Notes under the pieces: model-generated | Database searches by the model: none | Seen by the model: only the letters and a program-made list of their open reading frames with translations | What the model was told of the DNA's origin: nothing | Program-made: the position numbers and the translations under genes | Assembly: GCF_004120195.1 (NCBI RefSeq) | Contig: NZ_SCHN01000019.1 | Coordinates: forward strand, 491-64,490 | Origin: Enterovibrio baiacu | Lineage (GTDB): Bacteria; Pseudomonadota; Gammaproteobacteria; Enterobacterales; Vibrionaceae | DNA length: 64,000 bases | Direction of reading: 5' to 3' | Shown: in pieces, positions 1 to 7,882 of the stretch | Layout of the letters: the number at the start of each line of letters is the position of its first letter | Numbering within the stretch: the stretch's first letter is position 1

Positions 1-365
1 TTCATTGATAAATCTTTATGTCTATCAAGTACGAGTGCCCACACAGATTGTATAGGTCAAATTGTTAAAGAACGTTGACTGTAGAAGCGTTCGCTTCTCA
101 TCGTCAGGGCTGCGAATTTTACGCTGCCGGGCGATGAAGTCAAGAAGAAATTTTGAGATTTTTCAGCGTGGTGTTCACCACATCCAAAACGTCTTGTTGA
201 CTCCCTTCAGCCGCGATAAGCACTGGGCTTTCTCGGTGAAGCGGGCGGCCATTTTACTGATTCAAACCAACGCGTCAAGCGTTTATTTATCATCGAATTT
301 TGAAGCCATTCCCTACCTGATTTCGTTGAGCGATTTCTCTTTAAGAAGTCGTTCTCCGTGTCAGT
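1..365 (-). other. 5' leader of a ribosomal RNA operon (16S gene lies beyond the left edge)
   Basis: Read on the minus strand, this is the transcribed leader that precedes a 16S rRNA gene. The antitermination box boxA (TTCTTTAACA) reads at 72-63, followed by the conserved leader stretch containing CAATCTGTGTGGGCACTC. A boxB-like hairpin with stem AGAAGC/GCTTCT sits at 83-98. In E. coli, murI is also followed by an rrn operon (rrnB), so the gene order agrees. The 16S sequence itself is not in the window. An open frame on the opposite strand at 62-367 is only a shadow. Confidence 0.9.
251..278 (-). promoter_or_regulatory. rrn P2 promoter
   Basis: The -35 box TTGACG (273-278) and -10 box TAAAAT (251-256) are spaced by 16 bp and lie about 120 bp downstream of P1, the usual tandem arrangement of rrn promoters. 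A GC-rich discriminator (GGCCGCCCGC) follows. Confidence 0.75.
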
Positions 366-401
366 GAGGCGGCATTATAGAGACTGAGATCACATTGGCA
401 A
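365..401 (-). promoter_or_regulatory. rrn P1 promoter
   Basis: The -35 box TTGCCA (396-401) and -10 box TATAAT (374-379) are separated by 16 bp. They are followed by a GC-rich discriminator and the start region CACTGACACGG, almost identical to E. coli rrnB P1. Transcription should begin near 365. The flank at about 402-470 is A/T-rich and suits an UP element and Fis sites, although no individual Fis site is claimed. Confidence 0.88.
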
Positions 402-614
402 GCGTTTTTATTCGTTTTTATTTCGACTGAACACAATTCAACCTAAACTTTAAAAAACACAACATATTGCAACATTAGATAACGGTCACATTCACTCACT
501 GGTAATAACAATTCAATAACCGTAATATCAAACGGACAATTGTATTTATTTTAATCAGCATTGATTTCTATTCTTCATGCTACTTCTTCTAACAGAACTT
601 TAAATTAGACGATT

Positions 615-1067
615 ATGAGAACATCTATAAGTTTGCTTATTGCAGCAGCCATTGCTGGACTGGGCGCATTACTGCTTAATACTTCACAACTAATATCGAG
701 TACCGGGTTCGCATTCGCAATGGGTGCCATAACCGTAGGTATTGCCCTTTCTCTTTTATCTACAAAATCTGCAGGCACTACTTCTGAGGCGTCTTCGCTA
801 AATTCAAAAACAATCTATGTAGGTAACCTGCCTTATCGTGCAAATGAAAATGACGTGAAGGAACTCTTCGCCGAATACGGAGAAGTGTTTGCGGTTCGTT
901 TGATGAAAGACAAAAGGACGGGAAAACGGAGAGGGTTTGGGTTTGTTGTCATGGCCGCCGCTGATGCACCAGCAGCCATTGAGCAACTAAACAATAGTGA
1001 ATACGGTGAAAGGACGCTAAAAGTCAGGGAAGCGAATGACCCTAGAAAGTCGGAGCGCGTTCAATAG
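615..1067 (+). CDS. RRM-type RNA-binding protein with N-terminal membrane segments
   Basis: A 150-residue protein. Residues about 64-143 form one RNA recognition motif, with RNP2 (IYVGNLPY) and RNP1 (RRGFGFVV) clearly visible. Residues about 4-24 and 31-50 are hydrophobic and look like two membrane segments, so the RRM is probably tethered to the inner membrane with the domain in the cytoplasm. The RNA target is unknown. It is monocistronic and convergent with murI; the two coding ends overlap by 26 bp. The upstream 250 bp is A/T-rich and shared with the rrn UP region. The RRM family call is firm; the membrane anchoring is inferred from hydropathy by eye. Confidence 0.85.
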   Translation: MRTSISLLIAAAIAGLGALLLNTSQLISSTGFAFAMGAITVGIALSLLSTKSAGTTSEASSLNSKTIYVGNLPYRANENDVKELFAEYGEVFAVRLMKDKRTGKRRGFGFVVMAAADAPAAIEQLNNSEYGERTLKVREANDPRKSERVQ

Positions 1068-1875
1068 GCGAAAAGCCTAGTAGTGACAGCTCCTGATTTA
1101 ATGCACTCTCTTCTTTTACCGGTGCACTACTAAATACTCTATGTTGACGTTTATTGAAGAAGGCCTTTTGGCCTTCTTCTTTTATTAGCTCTGCAACCCG
1201 ACTCGCAACCGCTTCTCCCGAATCGATCACCTTGCAGTCTTTTCCTACCACTTCTTCAATTTCTTCTTTAAGCAATGGAAAGTGAGTGCAACCTAAAACG
1301 ATACAGTCTACCTGCCCAATAAACGGGGCGAGAATGTCTTTTAATATACTTTTATTTGCAGGCTTGCCACGTAATTTAGACTCCCCCATTTGAACCAATT
1401 CGGTCGAGCCCACCATATTAACGTCGCAATCAGGTGCGAAATCATTTACGAGTTGGAAAGTATAAGGGCGCTTTATTGTGGCTGGTGTAGCTAAAAGGCC
1501 AATTCTTTTCGTCTTACTTAGCGCTGCGGCAGGCTTTATCGCCGGAACGACGCCGACGACAGGAATAGATAGCATGTCTCGAAGATATGGAAGCACAAGT
1601 GTGCTTGCAGTATTGCACGCAATGACCACCAGCGAGATGTCGTGTTCAGCACAAATCGATGACACCATACCAGTGACTCTAGACACTAAGACGTCGTCTT
1701 TTAATTCGCCATAAGGAAACGCTGCATTATCGAAGGCATAAATCACATGCTGTTCAGGCATCATCTTTGTGATTTCTCGATAGACTGAAAGCCCACCAAC
1801 ACCAGAATCAAAAATCAGCACACTTTTCACATCTATTACCTTCGTCATTGTTTTCGCCGTCATGATACTGCGCAT
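1042..1875 (-). CDS. murI: glutamate racemase
   Basis: MurI converts L-glutamate to D-glutamate for peptidoglycan. The protein has the family signature FDSGVGG near the N terminus and both catalytic-cysteine motifs, ACNTAST and GCTHFPLL. The length (277 residues from the first ATG) is close to the E. coli enzyme. The start is uncertain: ATGs at 1875, 1863 and 1848 are all possible and none has a strong ribosome binding site; homology only requires residues from about 18 on. It lies 19 bp downstream of the Dph6-like gene, so the two are probably cotranscribed. It is placed between btuB and an rrn operon, as in E. coli. Confidence 0.95.
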   Translation of the reverse strand: MRSIMTAKTMTKVIDVKSVLIFDSGVGGLSVYREITKMMPEQHVIYAFDNAAFPYGELKDDVLVSRVTGMVSSICAEHDISLVVIACNTASTLVLPYLRDMLSIPVVGVVPAIKPAAALSKTKRIGLLATPATIKRPYTFQLVNDFAPDCDVNMVGSTELVQMGESKLRGKPANKSILKDILAPFIGQVDCIVLGCTHFPLLKEEIEEVVGKDCKVIDSGEAVASRVAELIKEEGQKAFFNKRQHRVFSSAPVKEESALNQELSLLGFSPIERAPTF

Positions 1876-1894
1876 GCTCAGGTTTTAAAATCTC

Positions 1895-2557
1895 TCACTC
1901 AAGAAGGCGGTGAATCTGATGATGAAAACGCCCTTCGCGTTTAACAGTATCGACCTCGGTGATGAGTGGGTAAGAGAAGCATGGCGCATCTGTGACCAAT
2001 GTATGGAATTCACCATCCTCACCACACGGATCACAATGGGCAGGCAAATCATTAAGAAGTCGCTGATCGTAAGCTCTTCCTAGGAAGCTTCCGTCTAGTT
2101 GCGAGGTATCAATCGTAGTCAGTTTCGTAACAATACCCACCTCTACGATTTCTCTGGCGAGCAGTGCACTGTTTTGGCCAATAAGCGGAAACACACATTC
2201 CCACCCTGCCGGCTCTATGTAACTTCGACGGTATGCTTCTATGCCGTTACAAAACATATCCCCGAACGCGACAGCATCAATCTCGAGGCCACTATGCTTG
2301 ATACCACTAATGATCGCTTGCTGGTATGCATCGTTAGGTGGGAACACCTGTTCCAGTTCGATCAGAACCAAAGGCAAGCCAATGCTTTTCGCTTGCGCCT
2401 TAACGATATTAATGGGAGTGGCTTGAAATGGTACTTCCCCATTTACATATGACGTATAAAGCCCCACCACTTCGTAGCAACTGTCTTTTAGTAAGCGACA
2501 AAGGGTCAACGTCGAATCCTTGCCAGATGACCAACTGACAATAACGCGTTTTTTCAT
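1895..2557 (-). CDS. Dph6-like ATP pyrophosphatase (COG2102 / ATP_bind_4 family)
   Basis: A 220-residue protein of the adenine nucleotide alpha hydrolase superfamily. The N terminus has the PP-loop SSGKDST (about residues 10-16). The C-terminal part contains the family signature HCDPCGEDGEFHT. Archaeal and eukaryotic relatives amidate diphthine on EF-2, but bacteria have no diphthamide, so the substrate here is unknown. It lies downstream of riboswitch-controlled btuB and is separated from it only by an intrinsic terminator of 30 bp, which suggests but does not prove a link to cobalamin. The start ATG at 2557 is preceded by GGAA. murI follows 19 bp later. Confidence 0.8.
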   Translation of the reverse strand: MKKRVIVSWSSGKDSTLTLCRLLKDSCYEVVGLYTSYVNGEVPFQATPINIVKAQAKSIGLPLVLIELEQVFPPNDAYQQAIISGIKHSGLEIDAVAFGDMFCNGIEAYRRSYIEPAGWECVFPLIGQNSALLAREIVEVGIVTKLTTIDTSQLDGSFLGRAYDQRLLNDLPAHCDPCGEDGEFHTLVTDAPCFSYPLITEVDTVKREGRFHHQIHRLLE

Positions 2558-2564
2558 TTTTTAT

Positions 2565-2597
2565 TCCAAAAGAAAAAGCCGCCTGATGGCGGCTTTC
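2565..2597 (-). terminator. intrinsic terminator after btuB
   Basis: The stem AAAGCCGCC/GGCGGCTTT (2575-2583 with 2588-2596) and loop TGAT are followed on the minus strand by TTTTTCTTTT. It sits between the btuB stop and the Dph6-like start, so the latter would need read-through or its own promoter. Confidence 0.8.
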
Positions 2598-2600
2598 GGC

Positions 2601-4412
2601 TTAAAACTCGTAAGTAACTGTTGCGTAGAAGCTGCGCTCCGGTTGGTTGTAACCTCTAGCCAGTTCATAGCTTTCATCAAATAGGTTTGCTACGCGACCA
2701 CTCACAATCAACGCGTCAGTGATGTTGTAGCTGCCAGACAAATCAACCAAAGAATAAGCTGGCATTTCGTGTACGCCACCACCATAGATATAATCATAAC
2801 GGTCACTCTGGTAGAGGTAGCTTAACGTTGTTTGCCATGCATCGCCGTAGTATGTCATGTCCCACTTGGCGTTTTGCTTGGAAATTCGAGCCACCTGACG
2901 ACCGTTCTCATCACGATCTTTGGGATCAAGAAACTCAAGGGTAACAACATGACTCAATGGACCAGTATCAAATTGACTTGTTAGCTCAATACCTTCAATA
3001 CGCACATTGTCGTTAGTACAAGCCGAGTTATCCTGACAACTGATTCGGTTCGTAATGTCGCTTCTAAAGGCTGACAAACGCCAATCCGCAAATGTTTGAT
3101 AACCTTCAACCGCAATCTCATAGTCTTGTGTTTCTTCTGGCATTAACGACGGATTAGATGAACCTGGCCAGTATAGAGAGTTATAAGTTGGAACTTTGAA
3201 GCCAGTACCTGAATTTGCAGTTACTCGGAATTCGTTTGTAAGCCAGTAGCCTGCGCCTAACTGCCAAGTAACCTCATCACCAAATTGTTCGTTATCATCA
3301 TAGCGAACGCTACCCTCTAGCTGAACCTGATCAATGTCCCTGCTCAGCGTCATGTAAGCAGCATGATTATCACGACTTGTCTTTTCGTACTGCTGAGCTT
3401 CGCCACGGGAGATTAGCGTAGAGTCCTTAACACTGTCGTTACTGTATTCAAGGCCAAAGCCAACTAGGTATCCTGGCAAAAACGCATAGCTAGAACGCCA
3501 GTTTGCGTATTCACGTTCAGTGACAATGGTACTACCTATCACTGCGCCCTTGCTCTCACCTTCATCACGGTTGGTGGCTAGCGTGAAAGACGATGCCAGT
3601 TTTTCATCTCGGTACTCAAGCTGACCTGACACGTTGTAAACAACATTATCCGTTTCATCAGAACTGACATAGCTTGTGTCATATTCAACAAAGCCTGAAT
3701 GGTAATAACCATTTACCAGAGCAGTGAGGTTGTCATTGAATTTATGACCAAACTCAAGTAAGACATCTTTGTTCTTGAAGCCATCGTCATCTGTATCGGC
3801 ATCTTTCAGAACACTGTAGCCTTCTGCTGCTTCTAAGTTTGCAGCTACTTTTGCCCAGCTATTCTCGCCAATGGCATTTGAAGCAGAGCCCGCAACTTGG
3901 TAGTAACCGTTCGAGCCTGTGCCTGCTTTCACCTCTCCGCCATAGGAAGATGGTGATGCGATCGTAATAATATTGATTACACCCGAACTTGCATCAGCGC
4001 CATAAACTGCAGCGCGTGAGCCTCGAACAAACTCGATACGCTCAATACCTGTAAGAGGCAATTGACCCAGATTAACGAAACCAGCAGTCGCACTACCAAT
4101 ACGAACACCATTTAACAGCACAAGAACGTTATCGCTACCACGAACATAAACTCGGGAAAGCTGCCCATAACCACCATTACTTGAAACTTGAACGCCAGGG
4201 AGACGGCGTAAAACTTCAGTTAATGAGTTGGCTTGAATAGCGTCGATGTCTTCGCGAGTAACAATGGAAACTGGGGCAATAACATCTTTGATAGGTTGTT
4301 CGTAACCGCTAGCAGTTACGACCATAGTGTCGTCGATAGAAGGGGTGGTTGTTTCGGCGTGCGCAAACACAGCCATTGGCAGCATTCCTGCTACCCAATA
4401 CTTATGAGACAT
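2601..4412 (-). CDS. btuB: TonB-dependent vitamin B12 outer-membrane receptor
   Basis: BtuB imports cobalamin across the outer membrane with energy from TonB. The protein starts at the ATG at 4412, not at the in-frame ATG 108 bp upstream, because that extension is the riboswitch region. From 4412 it has a signal peptide ending at about AHA, a TonB-box region (TMVVTA), a plug domain (VRGSRAAVYGADASSGVINI) and a beta-barrel ending in the aromatic Phe typical of outer-membrane proteins. Length is 603 residues. GGAT precedes the start. Control is by the cobalamin riboswitch just upstream. Confidence 0.95.
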   Translation of the reverse strand: MSHKYWVAGMLPMAVFAHAETTTPSIDDTMVVTASGYEQPIKDVIAPVSIVTREDIDAIQANSLTEVLRRLPGVQVSSNGGYGQLSRVYVRGSDNVLVLLNGVRIGSATAGFVNLGQLPLTGIERIEFVRGSRAAVYGADASSGVINIITIASPSSYGGEVKAGTGSNGYYQVAGSASNAIGENSWAKVAANLEAAEGYSVLKDADTDDDGFKNKDVLLEFGHKFNDNLTALVNGYYHSGFVEYDTSYVSSDETDNVVYNVSGQLEYRDEKLASSFTLATNRDEGESKGAVIGSTIVTEREYANWRSSYAFLPGYLVGFGLEYSNDSVKDSTLISRGEAQQYEKTSRDNHAAYMTLSRDIDQVQLEGSVRYDDNEQFGDEVTWQLGAGYWLTNEFRVTANSGTGFKVPTYNSLYWPGSSNPSLMPEETQDYEIAVEGYQTFADWRLSAFRSDITNRISCQDNSACTNDNVRIEGIELTSQFDTGPLSHVVTLEFLDPKDRDENGRQVARISKQNAKWDMTYYGDAWQTTLSYLYQSDRYDYIYGGGVHEMPAYSLVDLSGSYNITDALIVSGRVANLFDESYELARGYNQPERSFYATVTYEF

Positions 4413-4470
4413 ATCAGATCCATAATCGCGTGTATCTAATGATGTCAGGAATTCCTGAAACCATATTGTG

Positions 4471-4626
4471 ACCCAGCTGATATTCGGACTTAGAGACGGC
4501 CTACAGTGACGACTTCCCACACCCTATCGTCGATAGAAGCACAGTGTCTGGCTTACGCCGTGTCACCTTCGTTTCTCATTACCGCTGCGCGCCAGTTCTG
4601 GATTTTCACCAGATTCCCAGCTGGAA
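4471..4626 (-). promoter_or_regulatory. cobalamin (AdoCbl) riboswitch
   Basis: On the minus strand the leader contains the hallmark core GGGAATCTGGTGAAAATCC and CGCGCAGCGGTAA, then GTGGGAAGTC, then a B12-box-like segment AAGTCCGAATATC at about 4492-4480. The closing stem is formed by the CAGCTGG copies at both ends. The whole pattern matches the E. coli btuB riboswitch. Downstream a perfect 14-bp palindrome (4445-4458, TCAGGAATTCCTGA) may belong to the expression platform. Confidence 0.93.
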
Positions 4627-4641
4627 GTAAAAAGCGCGCCG

Positions 4642-4670
4642 ATTATAGTGAAGTCAGCGCGCTATTGATA
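4642..4670 (-). promoter_or_regulatory. btuB promoter (-10 clear, -35 weak)
   Basis: A perfect -10 box TATAAT reads at 4647-4642 on the minus strand, about 15 bp before the riboswitch. The -35 box at the expected spacing (TATCAA, 4665-4670) is poor. The position fits a start near 4635. Confidence 0.55.
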
Positions 4671-4731
4671 CTTTGATAGTGAGATCTGAGTCCTATTTGA
4701 ATCGCAAAGAAGACGGTGTGTTACCAAAAAA

Positions 4732-5259
4732 CTAGTAACTGAGGCTAACGAAATCGACTTCTTCGACATCCAATTTCATCTTTATATAGACAGTTAGCAC
4801 GAAGAAGAAATTGGCGAGAAGATTCGCAAAGCGCGGCAGTACTGGCTCAAACGTTACGCCTGATTCATCCAAGCGGTGCAGCAAACGAACGGTTTTCTTC
4901 GACCCTGTACGGCATTGGTGCAACGCCATCACAGCGACAGGGCCACGAGGCAATACGAAACGAGAGATTCGCCCTTTGCTGGCTTCGTTGTAATAGTCAT
5001 AACGTGCGTGAAGCCATTCGAGGTCTTCTTCGAAGATCGCCGTCTTCCCGCGAACAGAACCGTTCAGATGATAGATCTTAGGGTGAAGGGTTTCGAGGTC
5101 AGCCACCACATCATCAAACCCTTCGGGCATTTGTGCCAACACCATACCGACCAAGCTGCACAACTCATCGGTATGTACCTCATAGTCGCACGTCAACGCC
5201 GATTCATAGATGAAGGGATAGCAAATTTCTTTACGGTTTTTGGGTTTTCGAAAGGTCAT
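4732..5259 (-). CDS. divergent PduO-type cobalamin adenosyltransferase-like protein
   Basis: A 175-residue protein that aligns by eye with ATP:cob(I)alamin adenosyltransferases. TDELCSLVG matches the usual TDELNS helix, FVLPRGPVAVMALHQCR matches the FVLPGG..ALHLCR segment, and a helix ending FFFVLTVY matches the C-terminal LFVLARY. However, the N-terminal ATP-binding TGDxGxT segment is absent, the catalytic CRRAER region reads SKKTVR, and the RLSD motif reads NLLA. Activity is therefore doubtful; it may be a sensor or pseudoenzyme. The start at 5259 is chosen because GGA lies 7 bp upstream. It is divergent from trmA, and btuB lies downstream on the same strand. Confidence 0.6.
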   Translation of the reverse strand: MTFRKPKNRKEICYPFIYESALTCDYEVHTDELCSLVGMVLAQMPEGFDDVVADLETLHPKIYHLNGSVRGKTAIFEEDLEWLHARYDYYNEASKGRISRFVLPRGPVAVMALHQCRTGSKKTVRLLHRLDESGVTFEPVLPRFANLLANFFFVLTVYIKMKLDVEEVDFVSLSY

Positions 5260-5417
5260 GATCATTCCAGCCATAGCAAACTGCGCCAATATTATCCTAA
5301 GCACTCCGTTTACGCTGCCACATTGTCCGATTGGCGAAAAAGTCAGCGAAAAGGCTGGACAATATGGATGGGCTACTTACAATTTGCGCTCATTTTTAGT
5401 TACGCAGGTTAGGTAAT

Positions 5418-6524
5418 ATGAGCAACACCCTGATTGACACCCGCCAGTATCAGGCACAGCTGGACGAGAAAATTGCCCGCATGAACGAGGCATTTAGTGC
5501 GTTCAACACGCCTGAACTCGAGGTGTTTCCGTCTCCAGACAAGCACTATCGTATGCGTGCAGAGTTCCGCGTCTGGCATGAAGGGGATGATCTCTATTAC
5601 ATCATGTTCAACCAAGAGACGAAGGAAAAGTATCGCGTAGATGTATTTCCACAAGCAAGCCGCATCATCAATGATCTGATGCCTCTTTTGGTCGACGCGA
5701 TTAAGCCCATCGAAAGCCTGCGTCGCAAGCTCTTCCAAGTCGATTTTCTCTCTACTTTGAGCGGTGAAGTGCTGGTTTCTATGCTTTACCACCGTCAACT
5801 GGATGAAGAGTGGGAGAAGAACGCGCGTGAACTGAAACAAAGCCTAAATGATGAAGGGTTTAACCTGAACTTAATTGGCCGTGCACGTAAGCAGAAAATC
5901 ATCATCGACCGCGATTACGTGATTGAAAAGCTGACGGTTCACGATCGCACACTGACTTACCAGCAGATCGAAAACAGCTTCACGCAGCCAAACGGCAAAG
6001 TCGCAGAGAAGATGTTGGAATGGGCAGTAGACTGCACCCAAGATAGCACGGGTGACTTGCTTGAGCTTTACTGCGGTAACGGCAACTTTTCATTGGCACT
6101 GGCACACAACTTCGAGCGCGTCTTAGCGACTGAATTGGCGAAGCCGTCAGTGGAATCAGCGCAATTCAACATTGCCGCCAATAATGCTGACAACGTACAA
6201 ATCATCCGTATGTCTGCAGAAGAGTTTACGGAAGCGATGGAAGGTAAGCGCGAGTTTCGTCGCCTTCAGCAAGCAGGTGTTGATCTACAAAGCTATAACT
6301 GCAACACCATCTTTGTTGATCCACCACGCTCAGGCATGGATGAAGGGACTTGTCGTATGGTTCAAGCCTACGACCGCATTCTTTACATTTCTTGCAACCC
6401 AGAAACACTGAAAGAAAACCTTGAGATTCTTTCTGAAACACACCGCGTTTCTCGTTTTGCGCTGTTTGACCAGTTCCCATATACCCACCATATGGAAGCG
6501 GGTGTCATGCTGGAACGTAAATAG
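5418..6524 (+). CDS. trmA: tRNA (uracil-5-)-methyltransferase
   Basis: TrmA makes 5-methyluridine at position 54 of tRNA using S-adenosylmethionine. At 368 residues it is close to the E. coli length (366). Visible motifs are the SAM-binding LYCGNGNF, the [10 protein letters not shown] loop and ISCNPETL with the nucleophilic cysteine. The ATG at 5418 has GGTAAT upstream. It is monocistronic, with a terminator after the stop that it shares with convergent yijD. Confidence 0.97.
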   Translation: MSNTLIDTRQYQAQLDEKIARMNEAFSAFNTPELEVFPSPDKHYRMRAEFRVWHEGDDLYYIMFNQETKEKYRVDVFPQASRIINDLMPLLVDAIKPIESLRRKLFQVDFLSTLSGEVLVSMLYHRQLDEEWEKNARELKQSLNDEGFNLNLIGRARKQKIIIDRDYVIEKLTVHDRTLTYQQIENSFTQPNGKVAEKMLEWAVDCTQDSTGDLLELYCGNGNFSLALAHNFERVLATELAKPSVESAQFNIAANNADNVQIIRMSAEEFTEAMEGKREFRRLQQAGVDLQSYNCNTIFVDPPRSGMDEGTCRMVQAYDRILYISCNPETLKENLEILSETHRVSRFALFDQFPYTHHMEAGVMLERK

Positions 6525-6544
6525 CCCAGCAAACACAATGCAAT

Positions 6545-6570
6545 AAAAAAGGAGCCTAGCGGCTCCTTTC
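6545..6570. terminator. bidirectional terminator between trmA and yijD
   Basis: The stem GGAGCC/GGCTCC with loop TAGC (6551-6566) is flanked by A-runs on the left and TTTC on the right, so it can serve both convergent genes. Confidence 0.8.
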
Positions 6571-6598
6571 TTACGTTTAGTCGAACAAACCTGATGGC

Positions 6599-6970
6599 TT
6601 ATTCTTCAACGGCTTCTTTTTTCCCTTTCAACCAACCCATGCGATGGAAAATCCAAAACGCCAGGATCATGGTCACAATGATAGAGAAGAAATTACCGCC
6701 GAGGTCTGGCACCTGCATACGTACAAATGCCGAATATCCGAACGCACCTACCAAGAAACACGCAAACGCGATAAGCGGCGTACCTTCAGTAAGAGGTTGT
6801 GTGAGGTGTTGCTGGTAGAAACAGTAGATAGACAAAACAAACGCGATAATTGGGAAAATCGAGAATGCTACGCTATCGACGAACAGCGTCGACAATGTCG
6901 CACTGCCACATAAACCCGCGATAACCGCGAGGAGGAGAAATTTACGCTCAGATTGATGATTTTGTTCCAT
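6599..6970 (-). CDS. yijD: DUF1422 inner-membrane protein YijD
   Basis: A 123-residue protein resembling E. coli YijD (119 residues), with four hydrophobic segments and the shared pieces FPIIAFVLSIYC and PDLGGNFF. Function is unknown. It lies 5 bp downstream of fabR and is surely cotranscribed with it, the same pair as in E. coli, so a role linked to membrane lipid composition is a possibility rather than a finding. Confidence 0.92.
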   Translation of the reverse strand: MEQNHQSERKFLLLAVIAGLCGSATLSTLFVDSVAFSIFPIIAFVLSIYCFYQQHLTQPLTEGTPLIAFACFLVGAFGYSAFVRMQVPDLGGNFFSIIVTMILAFWIFHRMGWLKGKKEAVEE

Positions 6971-6975
6971 AATTC

Positions 6976-7620
6976 TTACCTGCCTGAAGACAACTTATCC
7001 TTGAGAGCATTGCGTTCCCGCTCTTTGCGGTACCAGTAAGCGCCCTTTGCAATCATGCGCAATTGTGTCACCAATCGCTCAGCGAGTTCAGCACGTGCTC
7101 GTTTGTCCAGATCGAGTGCTTCTGCACCAGAACTGAATACCAAGGTCACACATGCTTCCGCCTGATTATAGGCTTCATCACGGGTTAGTCCGGTTTTCGC
7201 TTCGAAGTATTCTGTCAATTCAGCCACAAAGTGCTGAATCTCACGGGCCACAGCCGCGCGGAATGCTGTCGATGTACCAGAGCGTTCACGCAATAACAGC
7301 CTGAACACGTTCGGGCTGCTTTCGATAAATTCCATGAAGGTTTCTACTGACGTTCTGACCACACTGCCTTCGGTCGCGATGCGTTGGCGCGCTTGTCGCA
7401 TCAATTGACGCAACAGCAAACCTCCTTCATCAACCATGGTCAGGCCTAATTCATCCATGTCTTTAAAGTGACGATAGAAAGATGTCGGTGCAATACCGGC
7501 TTCTCGTGCCACTTCACGGAGGCTTAAACTGGAAAAGCTGCGATCGGCGCTGAGCTGACTAAATGCAGCATCGATCAACGTACGACGTGTTTTTTCTTTC
7601 TGTTGAGCTCTTATTCCCAT
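6976..7620 (-). CDS. fabR: TetR-family repressor of unsaturated fatty acid synthesis
   Basis: FabR represses fabA/fabB in response to unsaturated acyl thioesters. The 214-residue protein has a TetR N-terminal helix-turn-helix ([26 protein letters not shown], about residues 32-58) and a C-terminal ligand domain. It is divergent from sthA across 262 bp, the same arrangement as in E. coli (sthA-fabR-yijD). An operator in that gap is likely but I cannot point to a clear palindrome. Confidence 0.95.
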   Translation of the reverse strand: MGIRAQQKEKTRRTLIDAAFSQLSADRSFSSLSLREVAREAGIAPTSFYRHFKDMDELGLTMVDEGGLLLRQLMRQARQRIATEGSVVRTSVETFMEFIESSPNVFRLLLRERSGTSTAFRAAVAREIQHFVAELTEYFEAKTGLTRDEAYNQAEACVTLVFSSGAEALDLDKRARAELAERLVTQLRMIAKGAYWYRKERERNALKDKLSSGR

Positions 7621-7882
7621 CGCCAGTGTTTACCTCATGAAATCTAACCGCAAACTATACCCGCTTTTTACAAGGAGTTCAGTGGGTCTCACTGTTCGTT
7701 TTTGCAATCCCTGTGTTAGATCACCACAACGAGACAGAATTATGACGCGAAGAGCGACCTTTTCGCCCAAAGTTGCGTGATCACCTACGCTGATTAGTAG
7801 TGAGTGTGTTCTCGTTAAGCGCCTGCGGCGTTACAATCAGCTCGCGATTCTTAACATAATGAAAACAAAAGGTCATAAGGAT

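Noticed and set aside
62-367. 101-codon plus-strand open frame
   Set aside because: It is antisense to the rrn leader and promoters, has no ribosome binding site and resembles no family.
4413-4520. 36-codon N-terminal extension of BtuB
   Set aside because: It is translated from the riboswitch region and would block the signal peptide; ATG 4412 fits better.
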